Made by a program: the position numbers and the translations under genes. A DNA stretch of 64,000 nucleotides, taken from positions 6,682,749-6,746,748 of the forward strand of contig OY720638.1 of assembly GCA_963169105.1 (NCBI GenBank). The letters are read 5' to 3'. The stretch comes from Ceriagrion tenellum. Its lineage: Eukaryota; Arthropoda; Insecta; Odonata; Coenagrionidae. The notes under the pieces were generated by a model. It was given only the letters and a program-made list of their open reading frames with translations, did not search any database and was not told the DNA's origin. Positions 1 through 11,266 of the stretch are shown one piece after another (positions within the stretch are counted from its first letter, which is position 1; every line of letters starts with the position of its first letter).

Positions 1-2508
1 CATATGAAATTAGTATTTTAATATGAAATCTTACACCTAAGTCCTTAGATTCATGATAATAGTATGACAGTCTAATATGGACTCTGTGTCCTTTTCCATT
101 AAATACAGTTCCAAATTCGCTTGTAAACTTAGGAGGGCATTGGTATGTCCAAAAGAATCCTTAAAGATGAAGAATGATAAGATCAAGGTAAGTGAAAGCC
201 AAGATATCAGGAACAGCCATAGATGTTTTAAAAACAATCAAATAAATAAGAGAATTCCAAGATAATGTTCATGAGTATAACTGAAATACTATATCTGCTT
301 TGTTCGTGTAATTAACTTTTGGAGATCTATGCAGGAAATTTCAATGCTAAGTGAGATAATAAAGATTTTTTTCTGGCCATTCACATGGACACTCATGTCT
401 CGGTGGCCATGATTGCCTTGGACACTCACGACCACTCGTGGCCTGGCAAGTACCAAAGAGGCACTATTGCATCAAGTGTTTTCAGTCATGTGATAAGCAG
501 ATGTTTTTATTGTCCATTGCACAGGAACTTTGGGCTCCATTCTTTTGATAGAAATGGCATGAAAGTTAAAGTTGAACAATGTTGAAATTTGTTTTTTGGT
601 TTGACGTGATCTCTGAATCTTAAGCCATGAACTGGGACTGGAGAAGGGTATTTGTGGTGAATATTTAGACATGCTTTGCACAAACAATGTGGAATACTTC
701 CATGTGACTCATTAGCCCACTGAATTCACTTGAACCAACGTGGTCTTCTTATATGGGTGGATGGGTCTGGGAGATTAGGGCAGGGAAAAAGTGTCAGAAT
801 TTTAATTAGCCATTGTAAATCATGTCAATGAGAGGGTGAATTTTGTACGCAAGCTCACAAGAAGACGGACATGGAGGGGCAGAAGATCTCTTTTGCACAC
901 TTGTTTGATTGTACAAGGTCCAAGTACACCTCCAATGAAAGAATACTGGGAAATGTCAACTCTAAAAATAAAGAAGAGTATATGCAGTAGATAAAGTCAA
1001 ATGCCTGGGAACTAGTAGAACTTGAAACACAACATGAGATAAACTCATTCATTTCATTTATCACGCTGCATCTAAGAGATTGGAACTCATCAATATCATC
1101 ATTGGATAGAAAATTGAAAGGGATATATCCTTTTGGCCACATCCCATGAGAACCAAGAGCGTTTGGTACTCTCCACAGAAAGATCTCAATCCATGAATTA
1201 AAATAAAAAGGACGTCACATGCCTTCCTTAAAAACTGCTACAGGAAAATAGAGAGTAGGACACTGTTGATGTGATGCATATAGAGTGACATTTGATGGAC
1301 AGGAAACCTGGAAATCACCGCAACTGTGCATCTATATTGTGGGAAACATATGCGGTGCTGCATTAAAGACACTAGGATTTATCAAGCCAATTGTGTGTAA
1401 ATTGAAGAAAGGAAAGAGTGAAAGAGATGCGCAACTTTGCTCTGGATAGTCTTTGTTTTGGTCCAGTTAGTGTGTAAGTAAAAGCATTATACTCTCATTA
1501 AAGTCCACGAAAATCATTAGCCAGACATCGGCCAGGAATGAGTTTCAACAGCCAGCTTGGCTGTTGAAACTCATTCCTGATTGCATAATTAATAGCATAT
1601 GGAAGAGCCCACCCAGACCCATATCATCAAAATAATCCCTATATTTATATATAAAAGGTTAACATTACAAAATATAACGATTAGGTGATGCCCGAAAACT
1701 ATAACACTAACAATAAAAAAAAATTAAAAATATCTCCCATTCACGTCGTGTGAGACGACACGGCCAATTACGGGAAAATTAAGCAATCGGGAACAATTGA
1801 ATAAATGCTATTAACACGCATTGACTATAAATCAGGGCTCCAATTAACAGGCTAATCATTCATCATCATTAAATCATCACCGTAAGGCCTTTTGAGTACC
1901 TCACGTAATTAACATTGCACTTTAATTCAACACGCTTTCACAGGTTCGACACACAAGAATAAATATCACAGGACAAAATTTACAACAGGTCCAACCGAGC
2001 GTGATAGATTATTGTTCTTCATGAAAAACTGGAAACTTTACAGCCCTCCAGACAATCAAATCACAAGTATAAGGCAAAATATACAAATTAAATGTCTCCT
2101 CACGAAACTTTTAAAATCCTTAAAATTATAAACAATTGAATATCGCTTGTCGTCGTGATAGGTGAGTGAGGCAGGAGGAAAAAGGGCGTGATAAGTATAT
2201 GTTACGCAAAAATATAAGAAACATTATCCATGTAAAAATCATACAGGCTTATCTTCGTTGTAAATTATCATTTGTCCTCAGAGGCTTCCAACATATGGGG
2301 CAAGAAAATGCAACAGAAGCCGATTTTGCCTGCTTATAAAACAGGGTTTGTTGTCTCATTCCAACCATCAACGGCATGCTCATGAACTGACACACATACA
2401 CTAATTTTGTAAACAAAAACACCGGAGAGACAAGTTTCATACTTCTACAGGAAATTCAATGTAAACACTAATACAAGGGCGAATTTAGCCTCTACTTAAT
2501 TAACGAAC
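1..2508. other. No gene recognised
   Basis: AT-rich DNA with only short open frames that lack recognisable domains or coding character. The one clear structure is the perfect hairpin at 1533-1579, listed separately. If the exon at 2607-2509 is real, this stretch would be its first intron. Confidence 0.5.
1533..1579. repeat. Perfect short-loop palindrome (22-bp arms)
   Basis: The left arm 1533-1554 is perfectly complementary to the right arm 1558-1579, with only three bases (GCT) between them. No flanking terminal repeats or target duplication are seen, so it does not look like an ordinary foldback transposon. Confidence 0.9.
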
Positions 2509-2607
2509 CTTTCCGGACGATCCTGGATCGGTTACAGGGCTGTCTGACACAGTAATAGGAGAGGACTTTTGTCCAATATGTGTTCCCTCACCACTCCCAT
2601 CAGCCAT
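2509..2607 (-). CDS. Possible first coding exon of an unknown host gene
   Basis: On the minus strand an ATG in a good context (CCACAATGG) opens 33 codons rich in Ser, Gly, Pro and Thr, beginning MADGSGEGTHIGQK. The frame ends exactly at AAAG followed by GTTCGT, a usable though weak donor site. No domain is visible and I do not recognise the protein. Downstream exons would lie to the left, possibly outside the window. The composition fits a disordered N-terminus. The alternative is a chance open frame. Confidence is moderate because only the start context, the codon use and a candidate splice donor support it. Confidence 0.4.
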
Positions 2608-3729
2608 TGTGGAGGTAGGTCACCGATACTCCTTCAGCTCGTAACTCCTACCGTAACCTAGCAGTAAACACCGAAAACTTCCAGGCCGCAGGGAGTGGCA
2701 AATTTCACAGTCGTTCAACACCAGTGACGTTTAAAATACACAGCTGTGCGTCATTCTTATGATGCGCGCCAAGATTGCAATCTTGCGAGCCGAATTAAAA
2801 CTATATACTTGATTTAAGGTGATAAAGCTGATGCAACGGAGGTTATATATTGAAAACGTCAACTTATTCGCTACTTGATGGTCAGGGAATGATTGCATAC
2901 AATTGCAATCAGCTGAATCAACTTCCTGAGGGAAAAAATTAAAATTTTTGGCTTGCCTGCCCTAATAAAACTTGAAATAAGGTTAAGGGCTAACCTAGGG
3001 ATTGCCTTACCTCACTCAAGAATTGAGATCAAGTCTCCATTATAATTTATTGAAAATACTTGAAAATTAAAACATGACTGAGATTTTAAAGAAATCTTTC
3101 TCAAGGTAAATTCCGAGATATTTCCAGACGGACTAATGCCCTCGAAATTTCATAATAGCTTTTTCAAAAGGCCGAGATAGGTTTATATACCCTGAGTTCA
3201 TCAGAAGGAAAATGTGATTGAAACTGATTTGCAATTAAAATGTACAATTTATTCAGCCATCTGTATTTTTAAGCCTTGGTATGTTGCTGGGAGTTAAAAC
3301 ACATTGAAGCAGAGAACAGCGTCAAATCCGCTGCCTTGGAGAGTTAATGGAACTACGGCCCGATAGCTCATTATGGTCAACCCAAAAACCTTGATTCGGC
3401 CCCCCTAAAAAATTGTATAAATATATTTAAAATATATTTTAATTATTGAAGGCAGAAAAAAAACTAGTAAAGTGTTTGCGTGAATGTTATAGTTCCTCCA
3501 GGAATAAAGCCAACCCACTATTGAAAGGAGGTTTCCATCGTTTTGGAGAAATTTTAATTTTCTTATTAGGCCTCATTTTGTGATCCTCTAAAGTGATACA
3601 TAAATAATTTTTCAATTAGTTATGTGGGTTAAAAAAAAAGAGACCCTCCGGAAAATTCCAGATGAGACGAGTTGAATCAAACTCGCATGCTTTTACAAGG
3701 GCTTCAATGCACTTCAAGGGCTACTCTAA
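2608..3729. other. No gene recognised
   Basis: AT-rich sequence upstream of the possible exon at 2607-2509. If that exon is real, the minus-strand promoter should lie near 2620-2800. No TATA box or CpG island stands out. Confidence 0.4.
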
Positions 3730-4238
3730 AGGTTTATTGTCCCACTTCTTTGATGAATGCTGTGAAAACCTCTCCAATGTTAACGTTCTTAACAATTATT
3801 ATGTTCGTTAGCTAACAATAATGCTGCCAATGAAATTATGGCTACCTTAGAGTACTTTCTATCGGACCATAATTCTTTCATAATTACCTATTTCATTTCT
3901 TTTCTTCCACAGTAAGGAAGATAGATTTTGTAGGTTCAATGAAGTAAACAAGGACGGTACATTTACAATGTATGGAATTATTCACACAACTATTAGGTTT
4001 TACTACAACACACATAAACAACTATCTTTTATCAGTATATTCACATTTGAAAAGCCTTTAAATATAACGAATTCATCAATTTTTCCGCAAAAAAATAATA
4101 AATATCACACAATTATACGTAGTAATGATAAAATAGTATCCATTTGAAAGTTTCTTCACTTCTATCTTCCGTACAAGCCCATATTATCACACCCCGAGTT
4201 CGAACTTAAAACCTAGCAAGCATAGCAAGTCTCCTTTT

Positions 4239-4510
4239 TCGTTGACGCTAACAAGCGCTTGGTGATGACTTGTCCATGACGTCATAGCTTTCGATGCGTA
4301 CTAGGTTTCAAGGCAAGATGCTAGATTTGCCAGGTTCGAAAACGGCCTATGAAAGCTGAAAGGGCACTTCCACATAATGCTACCGTATGTTCTCCCTCAG
4401 GCCGTTTCCGAACTTGGCAAATCTAGCATCTTGCCTTGAAACCTAGTACGCATCGAAAGCTATGACGACATGGACGCGTCATCACCATGCGCTTGTTCAC
4501 TAGCTATCGA
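4239..4510. repeat. Inverted repeat with GGCCGTTTTCGAAC-type end
   Basis: The arm at about 4239-4350 and the arm at about 4399-4510 are imperfect reverse complements separated by about 50 bp. Both inner ends carry the GGCCGTTT(T/C)CGAACTTGGC motif, so two elements face each other head to head. One end of the same family also occurs at 9902-9975. Confidence 0.7.
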
Positions 4511-4548
4511 GGAAAGATACCGGCCGTTTTCGAACTTGGCAAACGCCT

Positions 4549-4572
4549 AGTTAACTTGATATCAAGTTAACT
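4549..4572. repeat. 24-bp perfect palindrome absent from the sister copy
   Basis: The sequence reads AGTTAACTTGAT followed directly by its reverse complement. The sister copy at about 5355-5380 has the same flanks but only a single AGTTAACTTGAT unit. About 16 bp of templated inverted sequence therefore appears to have been added here. Confidence 0.85.
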
Positions 4573-5400
4573 TGATCCCAAGACCGACCGGGTAGAATCT
4601 TGACTTGACACTTTCGCAGCCCTTTTACGGTGGAAGAGACACCATGCGGCCTTCATTTCGTAAAACATACGAAAAGCGCTATCCGTGTCCATAATTATTG
4701 TGGGTGATGGAAGTGGATTACTTCTTTAAAATGCTTCCCAACCTTATACGGCAAAGTAACAGAGAATATTATTTTTAAAATCTTATTACTTATGAATAAA
4801 ATAATTCTCATATACCATAATATGGTGATTAACTAATATGCTTCGATTACCTGGGGCTGCGAAAGTGGACGACATATCGCTCACTGTATTTCACCACAAT
4901 CAACGTCTTTATGCAAAAAAAGGCATCATAATATTTTTTGCCCGTATGAAAAAACACGTAACAATATATTAATGCATTACACTCCGAACTATCTACCTAT
5001 GATCTCTGACTGTTTACTTATAAATACGCGCGTTGTAACTAACATAATTAAGTGTGTTGTAGTAAGACCTAATAGTTGTGTGAATAATTCCATACATTGT
5101 AAATGTACCGTCCTTGTTTACTTCATTGAACCTACAAAATCTATCTTCCTTACTGTGGAAGGAAAATAAATGAAATAATGATGAAAGAAATTATATGAAA
5201 GAATTATGGTCCGATGGAAAGTACTCCGAAAGATGGAAAGTCCGATGGAAGGTACAGCGCTTTTCGTATGTTTTACGAAATGAAGGCCGCATGGCGTCTC
5301 TTCCACTGTAAAAGGGCTACGAAAGTGTCAAGTCAAGATTCTACCCGGTCGGTCTTGGGATCAAGTTAACTAGGCGTTTGCCAAGTTCGAAAACGGCCAG

Positions 5401-5990
5401 TCCTTGTAGCGTTAATGTATGGGTATTGCTCTCCCTTCTGTAACACCTATGAATGAAGTTAACTTCTTTTCTATATGCACCATTTCTTACTGCTCTGTAG
5501 CAAATATTTTGATTTGTCACTTATGTAATGCATTAACTTATAATTCCGTATTAATAAATCTGATTGGCTTTGCCTCGCTGACCAATTGACTCGCGATATT
5601 TTCGTTACTGATAACGTTTGAATCATGCATTGTCTGGAACTGTTGAGTCTGTTTTCCAACCGCGCAGTTAAGATGGTGATGGGAAAGGGAAGCTAACTCC
5701 AGATTCATAGTTCTGGTATTGCACAATTGATAAGGACTAATTTCGGGTCGCAGCCAACTTTAACAAGTCTTAATGCCTTTCTTGGGAATAGCAACTGTGA
5801 TTTGTAATTGCTGAATCCAGTATCGCCCCATCAAATAATTGGCTCCCCCTTGAATAAAAAATAGATCCATATGCCTAGAAATATTCTTATAATTAACTAA
5901 TACATTTTACCCATTGGTTTAAATTGATCATTTGTATACGAGCTCAATATCAAATCTCTCAGTTGTAAACCCAGGTAAAAATTCCTATAG
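5401..5990. other. No gene recognised
   Basis: AT-rich DNA with short open frames only. Nothing recognisable. Confidence 0.5.
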
Positions 5991-6425
5991 AAAACTATAA
6001 AGATTTGGCCCAAAAAAAACTATAAGTAACTATTGGGAAAACCTACACGCAAATATAGGATAGACTATAAGTAACTATAGGACAAACTATAAGTATCTAT
6101 AGGATAGACTATAAGTAACTATAGGATTAACTATATGTAACTATTGGGAAAACCTATACGCAAATATAGGATAGACTATAAGTATCTATAGGATAAACTG
6201 TAAGTAACTATTGGGAAAACCTATACGTAAATATAGGATATACTATAAGTAACTATTGAGAAAACCTATTAACCTATAAGTAACTATTGGGAAAACCTAT
6301 ATGCAACTGTAGGATATACTTAAGTAAATATTGGGAAAACATGTACATAACTAAAGGATGTACTATACTAGACAGCTATAGGAAATACAAACTATAGGTC
6401 CAACCTATACATAACTATAAGAAAA
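5990..6425. repeat. Minisatellite built on ACTATAAGTAACTATAGG
   Basis: Degenerate tandem units combine ACTATAAGTAACTATAGGAT with a variant containing TATTGGGAAAACCTATACGC. Higher-order repeats of roughly 60-100 bp are visible. The array lies just beyond the 3' end of the BEN gene. A short related stretch (CTATTATAGGATATTATAGG) occurs at about 9605-9625, upstream of the same gene. Confidence 0.85.
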
Positions 6426-6710
6426 ATGAATATCTGATGAGTGGTTGTCAAACCTACATGTACTATTGGAATTTTAAACTTATGCACATATCACAGAAAC
6501 TTAAAGCTCAGGTGCTGCCATAAGAATTAAAAGGAAGAAAGAAAGCTTCTTGAAGGTGACACAGCTAGGTTAAGTGCATCTATTCCCTCTAGACCAGCAA
6601 ATAACCATTTATACAATGTAGAAATAACCATTTAAACAATGAATACCAACAAGTTGACTATGGAGCACATCTGTAGGTTTTTATTTGAAACAATAATTAA
6701 AATATTTTCT

Positions 6711-9374
6711 TTACAATGCATATTGGTTGACAAATTCCCAAGCATTCTTGACGGGATACTTTGCTTCAAGGAGACCAGCCATGTCACATCTGAAATTAGA
6801 TAAGCATGGCAATGAAATAAATATGCACATTAAATGGGTTGTAAAAATGTGCTAACTTGGTCCACTAAATTTGCAAGATGAATAAAATGTCATTGAGTTT
6901 GAAAATGAAAAACTGTTATAAATAAGTCACTACGTATGTCCTACAAATTCATACCTTCAATTTTCTCGAGAGAGTATTCAATTTAGATATTAAATACTTC
7001 TTCAATAGTGAATCCCTGTACATCAGGCGATCTACCATAGCCTTATCAGCTCCATCTACACCCATCTTATGTCTTAATGCATCTGCTAATAAAAAAATAC
7101 ATTTTTCAATAGGTAACATAATTATGTGACTAGAAAATTGCTTAAACTATTATCAATTGTGTTTATTTCAGATTTCCATAACACAGTCATTAATTAATAA
7201 TTAATAACTGAATTAATTTATTATTATTATATAATTAACCTTATCAAACATACCTCGCATAATAGCAACTTTTTCCGGAGACAGCATTTTTTTTAGCAAC
7301 TGTTCCTGCAATTCTGTTGCATTTTTGGCCACTAACTGACCTATTTCGTAACACCTCCTCACCCCACAGAAAAACAGCCAAATCTCCAACAAATATACTT
7401 TCCTTTTTCGATATCATGGCCTTCCACTTCCATTCATCGATCCACAGATCGGGAGCAAGGTATACCTGTAAATGGAGGATATTACCTGTAAATAGAACTC
7501 TCACATTTTCTTAAATTAAATGAAACTATTAGTACACATCACTGTCTCATAAATTAAAAGTAGACTGCCTAAATAAGTGACTAATGTCATAGCATTGCTT
7601 GCTCCGAGAGCTAAATGATATCAAAGAAACCACCAACAAAACTCTTACCTTCTTATTATACACTTCAAACTCCTTAAACAAGTCCAAGGTACTCTCCTCA
7701 TCTGATTTCTGTGCATTGGTCAATGTATCTGTTGAACTTCTAGCCTCTGAATTTTTCGTGGTTGTTGATCTTACAGGCGAATGGTCAACATAAGCTTCTT
7801 GGCTGACACCCTTCTTAAAATGTTGCAGGATATCTGCTTGCAGTTTTAAATTAGTTTCAGTGAGCCTCTCATTAAGCCCTTCCAATATCTTTATCCTTTC
7901 CTTCAGCTCACTGATAGCCTTCTCACCCCCGCAGGTACACTGCCTAACAACTTCCTGTCTGAAAGAATTCCCAAAGGCAGCTACCTCTGCAAGGTCCTTC
8001 TGTCTTCCTATCATCGCTTTTTTCCTCTCCTTCTCCTTCATTGTAAGCAAAAATGATTTTTTTCTTGCCTCCTTGCAGAATTCCCTCTGGTTGGAAATAA
8101 GGATAAGATATTAGGATTACCATAAAATTCAATAATCCAATAATTTACCAACTAATACTACCTGGTGATGGAAAAAATCATTATTAAAATTGACCTCAAA
8201 AAGTTTATGATACTTGTATGCATGCCTGTTAACGTCAAGAATCACAAAAGGGAAAACAGCCTAAATTACTTATCATATGCCTAAGTTAGAGAAAATACTA
8301 TGGCAGTGAAATTGGACAAAATACTGGCTCATCGATCGCTTCAAGAGGGAAATCCTTCAGAACAAGAATATCCATCTGGAAGCTGATACGTTAATTTAAT
8401 GCACAGAGACCGAAATTGCATGACTTAACCCAAATTAAAATTTTTGAACTTATTTAAAGACAAAAAGTACAGTAACACTATAGACTAATCTATTAAAATA
8501 GACACTTTCACAAAATTTCACTTTAAATTTCACAAAAGTCGATATTCCGCAAATATGACTGCACACTATTTCATATTATAATGAAGAAACTCACTGATTG
8601 TGATAAAAGATACTGTGCACTTATTAGCACGTGAAGCAATCCTTTCCATTATTTCATTTTAGTCGTTTCGCTTAGTGTAACAAATGCTAACATGGACAAT
8701 CATTATCAACTTATCGTTGTTGCCGAGAAATGTGTAGGCAGCTAATAGTTTAAGTAACTACTCTCATTAAAGAATCATGACTAGCACAGAAAAACACAGA
8801 CACAACACCAACACAGAAAAAAGTAAGTTACCTTATCCCGTTTCTCTGGGCTGGGCTCTTCATTATCCGAGTCTACCTCAGGAGCGCCGAGATCTTTCTG
8901 GATTTCAGGAACCCGGAATCGGGGTGCATCGCGAGAAAGTTGATTCCTCCTGGCTTCCAGTGCTTGTTCCTTGGTCCCTGGATGAAAATACCGATATGAG
9001 ATGATGATTAATCCACACTTGCGAACTCAAAACACGGGTATATCGCACAGAACTAGACATTGACATTACATCTACATCATCTACATCTACGTCATACCCT
9101 GCAAGCCACCCAAAGGGTCAACAAAGACGTCAACACGTCTTTATGCGACGCTAAAATGGTTTTACTCACCCACAAACAAAACAAGGGCATCAAAATAGCC
9201 GACTTCATCTTCCTTGCTGGCCGAATCTTCCTCCTCTATATCATCGCCATACCACACCGCACTGTACAACGATTTCCTCGAGTAATTATTCGGGTCAAAC
9301 CTCTTAATCTTCGATGCCTTAATTACCCCCAGTTTCTTATCCTCGTGATACATCACAAAAGCGCAGGAATTCAT
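6711..9374 (-). CDS. BEN-domain protein gene (six exons, possibly frameshifted)
   Basis: Minus-strand exons read: 9374-9170 (ATG start; donor GTGAGT), 8977-8832, 8086-7649, 7465-7254, 7082-6955, and about 6789-6711 ending in TAA. Phases agree at the first three junctions. Exon 1 (starts MNSCAFVMYHEDKK) resembles the N-terminal module common in insect BEN proteins. Exon 3 holds a leucine-rich coiled coil near 7900. Exon 4 carries the BEN domain, with a DLAVFLWGEEVLRNRSVSG core. The start and end of exon 4 need different frames: the next exon fits only if about one extra base lies near 7318-7329, in an AAAAA run. The last exon also fits only in a shifted frame. BEN domains bind DNA or chromatin proteins, often in repression. 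The gene is either slightly decayed or carries sequencing errors. Confidence 0.75.
9063..9120. repeat. CTACATCTAC-type interspersed repeat fragment
   Basis: The intronic stretch contains ACATCTACATCATCTACATC and then TACCCTGCAAGCCACCCAAA. I recall this kind of motif as a common interspersed repeat end in arthropod genomes, but I cannot name the family. It lies in intron 1 of the BEN gene. Confidence 0.35.
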
Positions 9375-9832
9375 AGTTGGAGATGAATTATAGTTTCACA
9401 ATTTTTCGCTCAACTCAGCTCTGTTGCTACCTCGTGTCACCACGTGCAAAATGGCAATTTTGGCGGTGCGCTGGCGTCATGTGTGCCGTGTCCAATGCAA
9501 CATTGCCATATCGCCATATGGAATACAGAGTTATTAAACCAGTAAAATACTTATTGTGCTCTAAGAAAACAATTATTGACAGAAAGTGGGGAAAATATTT
9601 ATAGGCTATTATAGGATATTATAGGATATATATATCGAATAGTTAAATACATTATTTAACTAGAGAATGGATGACCCACTGGTAGACATGACATCAATGT
9701 AGAGAATCGAGATAGCAGCGGGAAATACATTCGAATCGTCACAACTCCTGTGTATTATAATCTTTTGTCACAACTATGTCGGCGTCAAGGCAAGCGGTCT
9801 AAGTGCAATTCGTAAAAGTTTTCGGATATGAC
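9375..9832. other. Upstream region of the BEN gene
   Basis: Expected promoter region for the minus-strand BEN gene. No convincing TATA box lies at a suitable distance. AT-rich short repeats (TATTATAGGATATTATAGGA) lie near 9608. Confidence 0.35.
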
Positions 9833-9863
9833 CAGCGGTGCTTGTGTTTCACAAGCACCGCTG
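9833..9863. repeat. Perfect short-loop palindrome (14-bp arms)
   Basis: The arms 9833-9846 and 9850-9863 are perfectly complementary around a TTT loop. It lies about 40 bp from the transposon-end motif at 9902. Confidence 0.9.
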
Positions 9864-9901
9864 CCCACTTTAAAACACATTGGTTTATTTTCAACATTTA
9901 A

Positions 9902-9975
9902 GGCCGTTTTCGAACTTGGCAAATCAAGCAATCTCCCCTTGAAACCTAGTACGCATTGAGCGGATATGACGTCAA
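9902..9975 (+). repeat. Solo end of the GGCCGTTTTCGAAC MITE-like family
   Basis: Closely matches 4399-4480, including the stretch CCTTGAAACCTAGTACGCAT. It appears to be a single element end without its partner. Confidence 0.65.
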
Positions 9976-10032
9976 ATTCAAGTGGCCGATTACGCCATAT
10001 TGTCTAAAGTGCGTTCCACATTTAGTTGACAG

Positions 10033-10058
10033 CACGGAGTAGGATATCCTACTCCGTG
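10033..10058. repeat. Loop-free perfect palindrome (13-bp arms)
   Basis: CACGGAGTAGGAT is followed directly by its reverse complement. It is flanked by near-direct repeats of GTTGACAG on each side, which suggests a templated duplication rather than a regulatory site. Confidence 0.9.
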
Positions 10059-11266
10059 GTTGACAGTATGGGCACAGTCTAAACAATAGTTAAACTGTGG
10101 TATGGGCTCTTATGGAGATTCGTTTCCCATGTTAATAAGGCTGGAGATGCGCTGTTGCCAACAGCAGCAGAAAAATTTTTATTGCATTTTTTTTGCAATT
10201 TTTATTGTTTTATTAATTTTTATCTAATCTATCACCATATCTTTTGATGCAAAGAGACACGCTACATTTACTGGTCGCAATATTTTTTCCATACAGTTTA
10301 TAATAAAAGTTATAAAAATATTTTCATTAATTTACACAACAAACGCGGCTCTTTTGACTTTGCCTTCTTCACTCAATTGTGGGCAAACCGTTCTTCATAC
10401 TGGATTAAAACTTATGCAAAACGTTTCTTATTCTTTTTGTTTCAATAAAGGTGTACATTAATTAGAAGTTAATTGAGCTAAAATGTTGTTATACTGATGT
10501 AAATATCTTAAGAACAAAAAAGTTTGGTTTTTGTAAGATAAAAAGTAATCGACAGCTAACTTACGTTCCTTAAGTTTTAGGTCCATATATTTTCCGTATA
10601 AAATTTGAAGCAAACAATTGATTTGTTTTTAGCCCAAAAATCATTTACTTAACTCAATTGTGAAGAAAGCTACAACGTTTTGATCTTAAGAAAAATTATT
10701 ACAGCGCCATGGCACCGCCGAGGCACGCTACTTGCTGTCTAGCTAACTTCAACAGCGCAGACGGAAGATTCTTCGGTGGCAAACGGTATTTATGACTTTA
10801 TATACATGCATACTAAAATGCATGTAATTCTTCGTTAGATGTTTTTTTAAGGAGAGCACCCATACGTTGTATTAGAAATATTCATATTTCAAGACAATGC
10901 ATACGAAACCCTACCCCTTGCACCTTTTGACGGCTTTGAAATAAGACGCAAATTTCGTATTTACGAGTCTTGCCGCAGGAAGCATGAAAGAAATTATTCC
11001 ATAATACGTACGAAGGGTATTCCTCTTCGGTGTAAGCCCTTAAGAAAAAGGGCTTTCTAGGTTTTTCCAGAAGTTCCGTTAATAGGGTGCCATAAAACAT
11101 CTGCACGGGAAGCAACCCCAGCGGAAAGGGCTAGGAAAAGAATTAGCGAAGACGTTCAGTTTCCTGTTGGATTTTGTTTGAGTGAACAAGTGGTGTGTAG
11201 TCTGCTGTGTTTATCAGAGCTGTGGAGTATTTTGCATCAATCTATGCTGTGGGGTGCCCTATCACC
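10059..11266. other. No gene recognised; 5' flank of the DD82E transposase
   Basis: AT-rich. A poly(T)-rich stretch lies near 10185-10225. The 5' terminal inverted repeat of the DD82E element should lie somewhere in 10700-11200, but I could not identify it. Confidence 0.4.

Larger units (their letters stand above)
3730..5400. repeat. Rearranged copy of a MITE-like repeat family
   Basis: Segments here recur, inverted, at about 15930-16890. The block 3730-4240 matches the reverse complement of 15930-16410. The block 4601-5020 matches the reverse complement of 16436-16890. The block 5030-5225 is an inverted partial repeat of about 3850-4030. The block 5226-5390 is an inverted repeat of 4540-4680. 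Several ends carry the motif GGCCGTTTTCGAACTTGGC: 4399, 4521, and in reverse near 4330-4350 and 5378-5396. This looks like several non-autonomous copies nested or rearranged together. No transposase is present, so the superfamily is not assignable. Confidence 0.75.

Noticed and set aside
855..1142. 95-codon minus-strand frame
   Set aside because: No domain, no splice or start support, and ordinary AT-rich composition; treated as chance.
5990..6425. CRISPR-like array
   Set aside because: Units are contiguous and degenerate without unique spacers; it is a minisatellite in a eukaryotic genome.
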